Numbered from the stretch's first letter, positions 16,586 through 25,285 are shown. The stretch: DNA of 41,510 nucleotides from Bradyrhizobium sp. (GCA_028290305.1 JAQGKC010000197.1:1-41510), one strand, 5' to 3'. A program made the numbers and translations. Notes: generated from the letters alone by a model not told the origin.

Positions 16586-18355
16586 ATGCCGCAGCGGCTG
16601 CCCATCATCGTGTTCGCGCTGGTCATGGCGGCGATCCCGTTCATCCCGGGCATGCCGCCGTTCTGGATCGTGCTGCTGGACAATATCGGGCTCTCCGCGC
16701 TGGTGGCGATGGGGCTTGTGATCCTGACCGGTGTCGGCGGTCTCACCTCATTCGGCCAGGCGGCGTTTTGCGGCTTCGGCGCCTATACGACGGCGGTGCT
16801 GACGACGACCTACGGCCTGTCGCCGTGGCTGACGCTGCCGCTTTCGCTTTTGGTCAGCGGCATTGCTGCGGTCGCACTCGGACTCGTCACGGTGCGGCTG
16901 TCGGGCCACTATCTGCCGCTCGGCACCATCGCCTGGGGCATCGGCCTGTTTTATCTGTTCAGCAAGCTCGAATTCTTAGGACGCAACGACGGCATTTCCG
17001 GCATTCCGCCGTTGTCAATCGGTTCGCTCAGGATGATCGACCCGGGGACGATCTATTTCGCGATCTGGATCGCGGTACTGATCAGCGCGTTGCTCACCAT
17101 GAACCTCCTCGACTCACGCACCGGCCGTGCGATCCGCGCGCTGCGGCGCGGCCACATCGCCGCCGAGGCGTTCGGCGTGCAGACACCCCGCGCCAAGCTT
17201 CTGGTCTTCATCTATGCCGCGGTGCTGGCTGGCCTGTCCGGCTGGCTTTATGCGCATTTCCAGCGCGCCGCCAATCCGACCCCGTTCGGCGCCCAGGCCG
17301 GCATCGAATATTTGTTCATCGCGGTCGTCGGCGGCGCCGGCTATGTCTGGGGCGGCGTGCTTGGCGCTGCGATCGTCGTCATCCTGAAAGAGATTCTTCA
17401 GAGCTATTTGCCGTATCTGTTTCATGGCGAAGGCCAGCTCGAGACCATCGTGTTCGGCATCCTGCTGGTGGCGCTGCTGCAACTGGCGCCGACCGGCGTC
17501 TGGCCCTGGGTGATGGCGCGGCTGCCGTTCAAACCAAACCGCAAGCGACCCGATACATCCCTGACGCTGCCTGCACGCGTGAGACCGGTCGGCTCTCCTG
17601 CCGTCCTCCTGCAGGTCGGCCATGCGCGCAAACAGTTTGGCGGCGTGGTGGCGGTCAACGACGTTTCGTTCGACGTGCAGGCCTGCGAGATCGTCGCATT
17701 GATCGGGCCGAACGGCGCCGGCAAGAGCACGACCTTCAACCTGATCACCGGCGTGCTCACCGCGTCCGGCGGCACGATCTCCGTTCTCGGCAGGAACATC
17801 GATAACGCCACGCCGCAGGAAGTGGTGAAACTCGGCATCGCCCGCACCTTCCAGCACGTCAAGCTGGTGCCTGATATGACCGTGCTGGAAAACGTCGCGA
17901 TCGGCGCGCATCTGCGCGGCCAGTCCGGCGCCATCTCCAGCATGTTCCGGCTCGACCGGTCGGACGAAGCAAGATTGCTGGCGGAAGCAGCGCGCCAGAT
18001 CGAGCGGGTCGGACTAGGCGATCAGATCAACACGTTGGCGGGCAGCCTGTCGCTCGGCCAGCAGCGCATCGTCGAGATCGCACGCGCGCTGTGCGTCGAC
18101 CCGATGCTGCTGCTGCTCGACGAGCCGGCCGCGGGTTTGCGGCATATGGAGAAACAGCAGCTCGCGGCGCTGCTGCGCCAGTTGCGCGACGGCGGCATGT
18201 CGGTGCTGCTGGTGGAGCACGATATGGGCTTTGTGATGGATCTGGCCGACCGTATTGTAGTGCTCGACTTCGGCACCAAGATCGCCGAGGGCACGCCGCA
18301 AGCGATCAAGACCAATCCCGAGGTGATCAAGGCCTATCTTGGAGCGGTCGCATGA
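16586..18355 (+). CDS. Fused ABC permease-ATPase (LivM-LivG)
   Basis: A single 589-residue chain joins a LivM-type permease to a LivG-type ATPase. Residues about 1-320 are membrane segments with GVGGLTSFGQAAFCGFGAY, RLSGHYLPLGTIAW and the docking loop TGRAIRALRRGHIAAEAFGV. After a short Pro/Arg-rich linker (about 320-345) the ATPase has Walker A GPNGAGKSTT, GIARTFQHVKLVPDMTVLEN, signature SLSLGQQRIVEIARALC, Walker B LLLLDEPAAGL and switch LLVEHDMGFVMD. The start is ATG 16586; the frame is open much further upstream but that part overlaps the preceding permease. The stop overlaps the next start (ATGA, 18352-18355). Such fusions are known in rhizobial Liv transporters. Confidence 0.9.
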   Translation: MPQRLPIIVFALVMAAIPFIPGMPPFWIVLLDNIGLSALVAMGLVILTGVGGLTSFGQAAFCGFGAYTTAVLTTTYGLSPWLTLPLSLLVSGIAAVALGLVTVRLSGHYLPLGTIAWGIGLFYLFSKLEFLGRNDGISGIPPLSIGSLRMIDPGTIYFAIWIAVLISALLTMNLLDSRTGRAIRALRRGHIAAEAFGVQTPRAKLLVFIYAAVLAGLSGWLYAHFQRAANPTPFGAQAGIEYLFIAVVGGAGYVWGGVLGAAIVVILKEILQSYLPYLFHGEGQLETIVFGILLVALLQLAPTGVWPWVMARLPFKPNRKRPDTSLTLPARVRPVGSPAVLLQVGHARKQFGGVVAVNDVSFDVQACEIVALIGPNGAGKSTTFNLITGVLTASGGTISVLGRNIDNATPQEVVKLGIARTFQHVKLVPDMTVLENVAIGAHLRGQSGAISSMFRLDRSDEARLLAEAARQIERVGLGDQINTLAGSLSLGQQRIVEIARALCVDPMLLLLDEPAAGLRHMEKQQLAALLRQLRDGGMSVLLVEHDMGFVMDLADRIVVLDFGTKIAEGTPQAIKTNPEVIKAYLGAVA

Positions 18356-19095
18356 ATCCTGGCAAGAGCGCACTGCTGAAGGTCGCCGATGCGCATGTCG
18401 CCTATGGCAAGGTCGAAGCCGTCCGCGCGGTGTCGCTCGACGTCGCCGACAACGAGATCGTCACCATCATCGGCGCCAACGGTGCCGGCAAGACCACGCT
18501 GCTGAATGCCGTGATGGGGATCCTGCCGCTGAAGGGCCGCGCGAGCTTCGCCGGCCAGGACATGGCGCCGCTCGATATCGAGGATCGCGTCGCGGCCGGC
18601 CTTAGCCTCGTGCCGGAGCATCGCGAACTGTTCAGCACCATGAACGTCGAGGACAATCTGCAGCTCGGCGCGTTCCGGATCGCGAAGGCGACGGCCGCAA
18701 ACTCGTTCGAGCGGGTCTACACGCTGTTTCCGCGGCTGAAGGAACGCCGCAAGCAATTGGCGGGAACACTATCCGGCGGTGAGCAGCAGATGCTGGCAAT
18801 GGGCCGCGCCTTGATGGGCGCGCCGCGGCTACTGATGCTGGATGAACCCAGCCTTGGGCTGGCGCCGATTATCGTCGCCGACATTTTCCGGACCATCGGC
18901 GAGTTGCGGTCAGCCGGCGTGTCGGTGCTGCTGGTCGAGCAGAACGCGCAAGCCGCGCTGCAAATCGCCGACCGCGCCTATGTGATGGAGCTTGGCGAGT
19001 TCATCCTGAACGGTCCTGCCGGCGAGGTCGCGACCAACCAGCGCGTCGCCGCGAGCTATCTGGGCTTTCAGCATTCCGAAGTAAGTGCGATTTAG
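18352..19095 (+). CDS. Branched-chain-type ABC ATPase (LivF-like), aromatic-acid cluster
   Basis: ATPase of 247 residues from ATG 18352, overlapping the fusion gene stop. Walker A GANGAGKTTL, signature LSGGEQQMLAMGRALM, Walker B LMLDEPSLGLAP, and switch region LLVEQNAQAALQIADRAYVM. It completes the membrane/ATPase set (permease, permease-ATPase, ATPase); the binding protein is encoded on the other strand at 19439-20590. The open frame upstream of 18352 overlaps the fusion gene and is not used. Confidence 0.92.
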   Translation: MNPGKSALLKVADAHVAYGKVEAVRAVSLDVADNEIVTIIGANGAGKTTLLNAVMGILPLKGRASFAGQDMAPLDIEDRVAAGLSLVPEHRELFSTMNVEDNLQLGAFRIAKATAANSFERVYTLFPRLKERRKQLAGTLSGGEQQMLAMGRALMGAPRLLMLDEPSLGLAPIIVADIFRTIGELRSAGVSVLLVEQNAQAALQIADRAYVMELGEFILNGPAGEVATNQRVAASYLGFQHSEVSAI

Positions 19096-19127
19096 AGTCA
19101 TACATCGAGCTGCGCAACGATCGCGAC

Positions 19128-19430
19128 GCAACTCCCCTCCCCCTTGCGGGCAGGGCTATTGCATATGGAATCTTCTGTGGGGTCCGCTGGCGAATTTTTC
19201 CAGTTTTGCGCGGTGTTTCAACGAGTCGTCCCTGCGAACGCAGGGACCCATACGGCGCAGACTCTCGTTTTCGCACTGGAGCAGAGGCCTTTTTCTACTT
19301 TTGAGGCCAGGGGTGATGGGTCCCTGCGTTCGCAGGGACGACCCGCTGAGAGCTTGTGCGAGGCACGCACCAACGCGCAGCTCAATTCTGCCATATGCGA
19401 TTCCCCTGCCCGCAAGGGGGAGGGGAGAAG
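19128..19430. repeat. Nested palindromic repeats in a convergent gap
   Basis: The 343-base gap between the convergent LivF-like and binding-protein genes holds no credible gene. An outer inverted pair, CTCCCCTCCCCCTTGCGGGC (near 19132-19151) and GCCCGCAAGGGGGAGGGGAG (near 19410-19429), with matching CATATG on the inner side, encloses a second pair, GTCGTCCCTGCGAACGCAGG (near 19226-19245) and CCTGCGTTCGCAGGGACGAC (near 19322-19341). The inner pair resembles the ends of the repeats at 34194 and 38016. This looks like one mobile palindromic element inserted in another and may also terminate both converging transcripts. Confidence 0.75.
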
Positions 19431-19438
19431 GCCCCCGC

Positions 19439-20590
19439 TCACATCGCGGGAACGTATTTTCCGTCTTTCACCGTCAGGATGATGCGCGAACGATCGTCGA
19501 GACCGTAGCGATCCTTTTCGGTGAAATTGTAGACGCCCTGGGTCGCGGCGATTTCACGTTCGCTCAGGAAAGCCTGGCGAATGGCCTCGCGGAATTCCGG
19601 CGTTCCGGGTTTTGCCGTCTTCAAGGCAACGGGAATGACTCGCTCGAGGACCTTGAAGGCGTCGTAGGAATGTCCCGCAAATTGGCTGCGGCTGTTGGGA
19701 CCGTACTTGGCCTCATAGGCGGTGTTGAGCGCGAGACCCGGCTTCTTGGTCAGTGCACTATCGGGCTGGCCTTCCGGATACATCACCGGACCCGACGCCA
19801 TGATCACACCATCCGCCGCCGCACCGGCGATGCGGATGAAGTCCATGCTGGCGGCGCCGTGGGTCTGGTAGATCAAGCCCTTGTAACCGCGATTGCGGAG
19901 CTCGGTCTGCGGCAATCCCGCCGCCGTGCCGGACGCGCCGATCAGGATCGCGTCGGGATTGGCGGCGACCAGTTTCAGGACCTGTCCCGCAACGGAAGTA
20001 TCCGGCCGCGCAAAGCGTTCTTCATCGACCAGCGTCATGCCCATCGGAATGCCCTGGGCCTTGAAGTCGTTGAACCAGAGATCGCCGTAGGAATCGGAGT
20101 AGCCGATATAGCCGACGGTCTTGATGTTATGCGCCTTCATGTGCTCGTAGAGCACCTTGCCCATGATCGGCACCGGCTGCGGCATATCGACCGACCATTT
20201 TGCGCGCTCCGGCGTAATCGGAAACGGCGCCAGACCGATGTGGGGAATTCCCGCCTCATTGGCAACGTTGGAGACGGCAATGGTCGGAGGCGTCGTCGAT
20301 GAGCCCATGATGACGTCGGCCTTGGACTCCGTGACGAAACGGCGCGCGTTGGTGGTGGCGTTGGTCGGATCGCCGCCGTCGTCGAGCACGATGAGCTTGA
20401 GCGGCACGCCGCCGATTTCCTTCGCCACGAATTCGAGCGCGTTGCGTTCGGGAATGCCGAGCGCCGCGGCCGGACCGGTGGTGGAGATCGAGATGCCGAT
20501 GGTGATTTCGTTGGTTTGCGCCAATGCCGGCGATCCCGGCAGCGCCAGAGCCGCCGCGAATGCCACGGCGGACAGATAAACCCTTTTCAT
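19439..20590 (-). CDS. couP: ABC transporter periplasmic binding protein, CouP-like
   Basis: Periplasmic receptor of 383 residues. A signal peptide covers about 1-24 (AVAFAAALALPGSPALAQ). Type-I Peripla_BP_6 features: ITIGISISTTGPAAALGIPE, KLIVLDDGGDPTNATTNARR, ADVIMGSSTTPPTIAVSNVA and KTVGYIGYSDSYGDLWFNDF. It is not closely similar to the tandem receptors at 10652 and 12063. It lies with the CoA ligase, crotonase and MarR genes in the order seen in R. palustris, where CouP binds p-coumarate and related phenylpropenoids. Ligand is therefore inferred as a hydroxycinnamate. The operon upstream of it (SDR, thioesterase) reads in the same direction with an 84-base gap. Confidence 0.88.
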   Translation of the reverse strand: MKRVYLSAVAFAAALALPGSPALAQTNEITIGISISTTGPAAALGIPERNALEFVAKEIGGVPLKLIVLDDGGDPTNATTNARRFVTESKADVIMGSSTTPPTIAVSNVANEAGIPHIGLAPFPITPERAKWSVDMPQPVPIMGKVLYEHMKAHNIKTVGYIGYSDSYGDLWFNDFKAQGIPMGMTLVDEERFARPDTSVAGQVLKLVAANPDAILIGASGTAAGLPQTELRNRGYKGLIYQTHGAASMDFIRIAGAAADGVIMASGPVMYPEGQPDSALTKKPGLALNTAYEAKYGPNSRSQFAGHSYDAFKVLERVIPVALKTAKPGTPEFREAIRQAFLSEREIAATQGVYNFTEKDRYGLDDRSRIILTVKDGKYVPAM

Positions 20591-20674
20591 TGATTCCTCC
20601 CTTGGATCTTATTTTCTAAAAGCAAAAATCGACTGGTAATTCAGCCCCCTCTTTAGGCGATGTGGGTGGCTGAG

Positions 20675-21093
20675 TCAGCCCCGCATGAACCTGGCAATGA
20701 TTTCCTCCGGCATAGGCGCTGATTTCAGCCGCATCGGGTCATTCGGATGACGCCCGACCAGCACCCGGGTCACGAACGCCTCGATTGCCAGCACCTCACC
20801 CTTGAACATCTTGTGGGTCACCTCGAAACTCGAACGCTTGAAACCCTCAACCCGGCTTTCGATCGCGATCCAGTCGCCATGCGTGGAGGCGATATGGAAT
20901 TTCGCCCGTGTATCCACCATGGGATGCCGACCAGGCCATACTTCCGGACGATGTCCTGCTTGGAGAAGCCTGCCGCCTCGAACATGATCGAGGTCGAATC
21001 GTCGAACATCTCGAAGTAGCGCGGGTAGTAAACGACGTTGGCGGGATTGCAGTCGCCCCACTGGATCTGCACATCGCGCCGGTGGACGAACAT
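20675..21093 (-). pseudogene. Acyl-CoA thioesterase (4-hydroxybenzoyl-CoA thioesterase type), frameshifted
   Basis: Two overlapping frames together give one normal hotdog-fold thioesterase of about 139 residues. Frame one starts at 21093 (MFVHRRDVQIQWGDCNPANV, family motif WGDCNPANVVYYPRYF with the conserved Asp and Tyr region) and runs to YGLVGIP. The second frame continues MVDTRAKFHIASTHGDW and ends EEIIARFMRG at 20675. The junction is at about 20919-20925, where one base is missing in the sequence CATCCCATGG; one extra base after CCC would restore the frame. Without it the product ends early after unrelated residues. Either a true mutation or a sequencing error in a short C run. It sits nine bases after the SDR gene in the same operon and would release free acid from aromatic or acyl-CoA. 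Confidence 0.8.
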
Positions 21094-21102
21094 ACGGTCT
21101 CC

Positions 21103-21864
21103 CTAGCGCGGCGCCATGCGCAGCGAGGCATCGAGCCGCACCACCTCGCCATTCAGGTAGGGATTGTCGATCATGTGCAGCGCCAGCGAGGCGAACTCGT
21201 CGGCATGGCCGAGCCGGCGCGGAAACGGGATCGCCGCGGCGAGGCTGTCCTGCGCCTCCTGCGGCAAATTGGCCAACAGCGGCGTGAGGAACAGGCCGGG
21301 CGCGATGGTGAGCACGCGGATGCCGAACTGCGCCAACTCGCGCGCGATCGGCAGTGTCATTCCGACAATGCCGCCCTTCGACGCCGAATAGGCCGATAGC
21401 CCGATCTGGCCTTCATAGGCTGCGACCGACGCGGTGCAGATGACGATGCCGCGCTCTCCGGTCGAGAGCGGCTCCAGCTTCGACATTTCCGCCGTCGCCA
21501 ACCGCAGCATGTTGAAGGTGCCGATCAGATTGATCTTGATTACCTTCTCGAAATCGGCGAGCGGCATCGGGCCTTCACGGCCGATCACCCGCTTGGCGAC
21601 GCCGATGCCGGCGCAGTTCACCAGCACCCGCGCCGGGCCGTGGGCTTGGGAAGCCTTGACGATGGCGGCCTCGGCCGAGGCCGCGTCGGAGACGTCGCAG
21701 ACAACCGCGACACCGCCGATTTCGGCAGCGACGCTTTCCGCCAGCTTGGCGTTGAGGTCGCACACGGCAACCTTGGCCCCCTGGGCCGCGAGCCCACGTG
21801 CGGTCGCGGCGCCCAATCCCGATGCACCCCCGGTGACGATGGCGGACTGATCCTTTAACTGCAT
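21103..21864 (-). CDS. Short-chain dehydrogenase, 3-hydroxyacyl-CoA dehydrogenase type
   Basis: NAD-dependent oxidoreductase of 253 residues. Cofactor motif TGGASGLG at 11-18, NCAG near 83-86, catalytic Ser146, Tyr159 and Lys163 in YSASK. The overall pattern, with the PGLFLTPLLANLPQEAQDSL segment and FPRRLGHADEFASL, is that of HSD10-like 3-hydroxyacyl-CoA dehydrogenases. Between a CoA ligase/crotonase pair and a thioesterase it fits oxidation of 3-hydroxy-3-(hydroxyphenyl)propionyl-CoA in a beta-oxidative cinnamate route. Substrate is inference. Confidence 0.88.
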   Translation of the reverse strand: MQLKDQSAIVTGGASGLGAATARGLAAQGAKVAVCDLNAKLAESVAAEIGGVAVVCDVSDAASAEAAIVKASQAHGPARVLVNCAGIGVAKRVIGREGPMPLADFEKVIKINLIGTFNMLRLATAEMSKLEPLSTGERGIVICTASVAAYEGQIGLSAYSASKGGIVGMTLPIARELAQFGIRVLTIAPGLFLTPLLANLPQEAQDSLAAAIPFPRRLGHADEFASLALHMIDNPYLNGEVVRLDASLRMAPR

Positions 21865-21901
21865 GGTGCTCTCCCTGGCGAAATTGTTTCTTCGGCGTTG
21901 G

Positions 21902-23779
21902 CTAAAGCGTTATCACGTGGGCTGCTGGCGTTGGCGAATAAAGCTCGTCAATCAGGCCAGCGCGATGATCCAGTACCGCACGTTGATTGATCGAGCCCTT
22001 GTCGGTGACTTCGCCGCGATCGATCGACAGTGGCGTATCGAGAAGGATCGCACAGGTGATCCGGTTCGACGACCCCGTCGATGTCGCCAGAAACCTGGTC
22101 AACCGTTCGCGAAACGCGTCGCGGATCTTTGTATCGGATGCTGCCGCGGCGATTTCGTTTGAGGTAAGCGCTGGATTGACGAGACGGCAGCCGTCGAGAT
22201 CGAGCACCACCAGTGCCGACACCTCGTCGCGGTTGATGCCGGCAATCACCACATCCCGCACCATCGGCGCGCAAGCCGCGATAAACCGCGCGCGCAGCGG
22301 TCCGACACTGACCCAGGTGCCGCTGGCGAGCTTGAAGTCCTCGGCAATACGGCCATCGAAATCAAAGCCGGCGCTGAAATCGTCTGCAACAACCGGCTTG
22401 ATCGCATCGCCGAACTTGTAGAAACCCTCCTCGTCGAACGCAGCCGCAGTCAGGTCCGGCTGACGCCAATAGCCCGGCGTGACGTTTGGTCCCTTGGCGC
22501 GGACTTCCAGCTTGCCGTTGTTCGGAACAAGTTTCGCATCGTTGCCGGACACGGGCAGCCCGACATGACCGGAACGGCTGGTGTCAGGTCGCACCGACAT
22601 AAAGAACGGCGCCGTCTCGGTGGCGCCAAGACCTGTCAGCATTGGCACCCGATAACCCGTTTCGGCCACGGCGAGTTCGTCGAGGCTGTTCCAGACATAA
22701 GGCGATAGCGCCGCGCCGCTGAAGAACATCGCGTGCAGGCGATGGAAGAATTTTGCGCGCAATACCCGATCGTCGCGCAGGTAAGGCAGCAGCGACTCGT
22801 ATCCCTTCGGCACGTTGAAATAGACCGTCGGCGAAATCTCGCGGAGATTGCGCACGGTCTCTTCGATGCCGCCCGGCATCGGCTTGCCCCGGTCGAGATA
22901 CATCGAACCGCCGTTGAACAGCGTCAGCCCGACATTGTGATTGCCGCCAAAGGTGTGATTCCACGGCAGCCAGTCGACAATGACGGGCGGCTCGTCCTTC
23001 AGGAACGCCAGCGTCTCCCGCAGCATCACCTGATTGGCGCAGATCATCCGCTGGGTATTGATGACTGCCTTCGGATTCCCGGTCGAGCCCGACGTCAGCA
23101 GGAACTTTGTAACTGTATCCGCGCCGATGGCGTCATGCGCCGCATCGAGGCCGGGGTGCTCCTGACTTGCCAGCAACTCGCCAAGCATCGTTACCGCGCG
23201 ACCAGGCACGGAGCCGCGCGAGGCCACGATCTCGACCTCGGCCGGAACGTTGGCGCGCAGCGCATCGGCGAATTCGGTGGCGTCGGCGGCGAACACCAGA
23301 CCGGGCGTCAGCAGCTTCATCGCAAAGCCAAGCTTGCCATAGTCCCTGGAAATCAGCGAATAGGCCGGCGATACCGGACAGAACGGAATTCCCGCATATA
23401 GCGCGCCGAACGCGACCAGCGCGTGGTCGATCGAATTGCCGGAGAGAATGACGACCGGCTTCTCGGCGGACAGACCGCGCGCGAGCAAAGCCGACGCGAT
23501 GTGCCGGCTCGAGGCCAGCAATTGTGCGTAGGTGATTTGTCGCCAGCCGCCGCTTGCATCGCGCTCCGCCATGAAAACGCGGTTCGGTTCCAGCGTTGCC
23601 CAATGGTGCAGGCGGTCGGTCAGGCGCACCGGGTATTCGCCGAGCGCCGTTTTCGGCCGCAGATAAATGGTGCCGTCGTCGCGGCGATCGATCGACACGG
23701 CGGGATCGCCAAACGAAATCGCGCGCAAGGGCGTATTGCCCTTTCCAACCTGAACAGAAATGTCGGGTTTTGCGCTCAT
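21902..23779 (-). CDS. couB: Feruloyl/p-coumaroyl-CoA synthetase, CouB-like
   Basis: Activates hydroxycinnamic acids to CoA thioesters with ATP; 625 residues, the usual length of the feruloyl-CoA synthetase subfamily. Phosphate loop TSGSTGNPK at 229-237, VDWLPWNHTFGGNHN, GLGATETAPFFMSVRPD and KGPNVTPGYWRQPDLTAAAF are characteristic. Subfamily-specific sequence includes GNSIDHALVAFGALYAGIPF and the C-terminal GEVTDKGSINQRAVL with the catalytic lysine. Only one base separates it from the crotonase stop, so the two are co-translated. CouB of R. palustris has the same partner genes. Call is firm for the family; exact acid preference is not visible. Confidence 0.92.
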   Translation of the reverse strand: MSAKPDISVQVGKGNTPLRAISFGDPAVSIDRRDDGTIYLRPKTALGEYPVRLTDRLHHWATLEPNRVFMAERDASGGWRQITYAQLLASSRHIASALLARGLSAEKPVVILSGNSIDHALVAFGALYAGIPFCPVSPAYSLISRDYGKLGFAMKLLTPGLVFAADATEFADALRANVPAEVEIVASRGSVPGRAVTMLGELLASQEHPGLDAAHDAIGADTVTKFLLTSGSTGNPKAVINTQRMICANQVMLRETLAFLKDEPPVIVDWLPWNHTFGGNHNVGLTLFNGGSMYLDRGKPMPGGIEETVRNLREISPTVYFNVPKGYESLLPYLRDDRVLRAKFFHRLHAMFFSGAALSPYVWNSLDELAVAETGYRVPMLTGLGATETAPFFMSVRPDTSRSGHVGLPVSGNDAKLVPNNGKLEVRAKGPNVTPGYWRQPDLTAAAFDEEGFYKFGDAIKPVVADDFSAGFDFDGRIAEDFKLASGTWVSVGPLRARFIAACAPMVRDVVIAGINRDEVSALVVLDLDGCRLVNPALTSNEIAAAASDTKIRDAFRERLTRFLATSTGSSNRITCAILLDTPLSIDRGEVTDKGSINQRAVLDHRAGLIDELYSPTPAAHVITL

Positions 23780-23780
23780 G

Positions 23781-24581
23781 TCAGATTGGTTTCACCTTGG
23801 CGGTCTTGCGATCGAGGAAGGCGCGAATCCGAAGCTTGGCCTCCTTGTCGCTCTGCGCCACCGTCGCCATCAGCGACTCCATCAAAAGGCCGGTCTGCGG
23901 ATTGGCCTCGGCGATCATCGGCAACGCCTGCAGCACCGCGAAATTCGTCAGCGGCGCGTTTTTGGCGACCTGGGCAGCGAGCTCCACCGCTTTGGAAAAT
24001 GCGTTGCCTTCCTCGGTCAGATATTGCGCAAAGCCGTAGGACGCACCCTCGGTCGCGGAATAAACTCTCCCGGTCAGCATCATGTCTGTCATCCGGGAGA
24101 CGCCGATCAGCCGTGGCAGCCGCACCGATCCGCCACCGCCCACGAAAATGCCGCGCTGGCCTTCGGGCAGCGCGAAATACGCAGACGGCTCGGCGACGCG
24201 GATATGCGCCGCACAGGCAAGTTCCAGCCCGCCGCCGATGACCGCGCCGCGCAGCGCGGCGATCACGGGCACGCGGCTATATTGAATACGGTCGAACACC
24301 CGGTGCCACATCTGCGAATGCCGCAAGCCTTCGGTCGCATCGTGCTCGGTCAGTTCCGACAGATCGAGGCCGGAGGAGAAATGGTCGCCAATGCCGTGGA
24401 TGACAACCGCGCCGATTCCATCCGGGAGATTCGAGAAGCAATCCTGGATCGCGAGAATAATGCCGTCGTTCAGCGCATTGCGCTTGGCCGGGCGGTTGAG
24501 GCCCACAGTCAGCACCGAGCCTGATGTCTCGATCTTGAGCAGCGCGGACCGGTCGGCCGGCGCGGCAGCAGCGTTTCCCAT
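23781..24581 (-). CDS. couA: Enoyl-CoA hydratase/crotonase, CouA-like
   Basis: Crotonase-fold enzyme of 266 residues with both glutamates of enoyl-CoA hydratases, Glu120 in GGGLELACAAH and Glu140 in LPEGQRGIFVGGGG, and the oxyanion motif HFSSGLDLSEL near 67-77. It is first in the minus-strand couA-couB unit. In R. palustris CouA hydrates and cleaves p-coumaroyl-CoA to the aldehyde and acetyl-CoA; here the adjacent SDR gene leaves open a simple hydration followed by oxidation. GGAAGGA precedes the ATG by about 12 bases, somewhat far. Confidence 0.88.
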   Translation of the reverse strand: MGNAAAAPADRSALLKIETSGSVLTVGLNRPAKRNALNDGIILAIQDCFSNLPDGIGAVVIHGIGDHFSSGLDLSELTEHDATEGLRHSQMWHRVFDRIQYSRVPVIAALRGAVIGGGLELACAAHIRVAEPSAYFALPEGQRGIFVGGGGSVRLPRLIGVSRMTDMMLTGRVYSATEGASYGFAQYLTEEGNAFSKAVELAAQVAKNAPLTNFAVLQALPMIAEANPQTGLLMESLMATVAQSDKEAKLRIRAFLDRKTAKVKPI

Positions 24582-24607
24582 GGGCTTATTATGTCCTTCC
24601 CAGAATA

Positions 24608-24622
24608 GTTATGTTTTATAAC
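24608..24622. promoter_or_regulatory. Candidate CouR/MarR operator, site 2
   Basis: GTTATGTTTTATAAC is an inverted repeat (GTTAT / ATAAC around five bases), 27 bases upstream of the couA-like start. It matches sites at 15431-15445 and 28375-28389. At this position a bound repressor would cover the promoter of the couAB unit. Confidence 0.55.
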
Positions 24623-24664
24623 GAATGGAGAGGGAGTCAACAGGCGCTGCGGTAATTCGTTCTG

Positions 24665-24781
24665 CCGTCATTGCGAGAGCGTAAGCGACGAAGCAATCCA
24701 GCCTGACTTCGCAGCCCTGGATTGTTTCGCGGAGCCTGTCATCGGGCGCGCATTCGCGCGACCCGTTGGCTCGCAATGACG
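24665..24781. repeat. Palindromic intergenic repeat, family B, copy 2
   Basis: CGTCATTGCGAGAGCGTAAG and CGACGAAGCAATCCAG at the left are answered by CTGGATTGTTTCGCGGAG and GGCTCGCAATGAC at the right. The core contains a further small palindrome GGGCGCGCATTCGCGCGACC. It lies between the DUF3237 gene and the couA-like gene on the minus strand, so it separates them. Related to 14721-14807. Confidence 0.78.
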
Positions 24782-24820
24782 AACAAGCTATTCCGGTGCG
24801 GAAGGTTCTAGGCGTGATCC

Positions 24821-25282
24821 TCACAGCACCTGATGCACGTCGATCACGACACGGTCGGCGTGGCGCGCTGCGGAGCCGATAAACAGGCTCTCCATCAGCC
24901 AGCGGTATTTTTCGCTGCCGGTTTCGAACCTCGGCACCGTGCGGAAATAAATCAGCTCGGGATCGACCGGCTCGCCGCGCTTGAGCCGCTGCAGCAGCTC
25001 GATCGGCCCAAAACGGATGCCCTTGTTCTCGACATAAACCACCGCGCCGTCATCCGTCTCGAAAGCGTATTTGGCTTCGAGTTCAATCAGCTCGCTGGGG
25101 CGGATGATCTGAAAGTCCGCGCCGAACGCGCAGACTTTGCCATTGACGTTTTCGCCACGCACGTCGCCACCGGTGATCGGAATGATCCGGCGGACGCCGT
25201 GACCGATATCGCCGGCCGACGTCACGCCGCCGATATGGGCCGTAATAGTGAAAACATATTTGGTTGAAAGCTGTGGGACCAT
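24821..25282 (-). CDS. DUF3237 domain protein
   Basis: A 153-residue cytoplasmic protein without signal peptide or membrane segment. It matches the DUF3237 pattern I know from other proteobacteria: TITAHIGGVTSAGDIGHGVR, PITGGDVRGENVNGKVCAFG, GADFQIIRPSELIELEAKYA and YFRTVPRFETGSEKYRWL. No enzymatic function is established for this family; members often sit in aromatic or terpenoid degradation clusters. It starts three bases before the end of the TRAP large permease gene region (gap of three bases to 25286), so it is probably the last gene of the TRAP operon. Confidence 0.8.
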   Translation of the reverse strand: MVPQLSTKYVFTITAHIGGVTSAGDIGHGVRRIIPITGGDVRGENVNGKVCAFGADFQIIRPSELIELEAKYAFETDDGAVVYVENKGIRFGPIELLQRLKRGEPVDPELIYFRTVPRFETGSEKYRWLMESLFIGSAARHADRVVIDVHQVL

Positions 25283-25285
25283 GAA

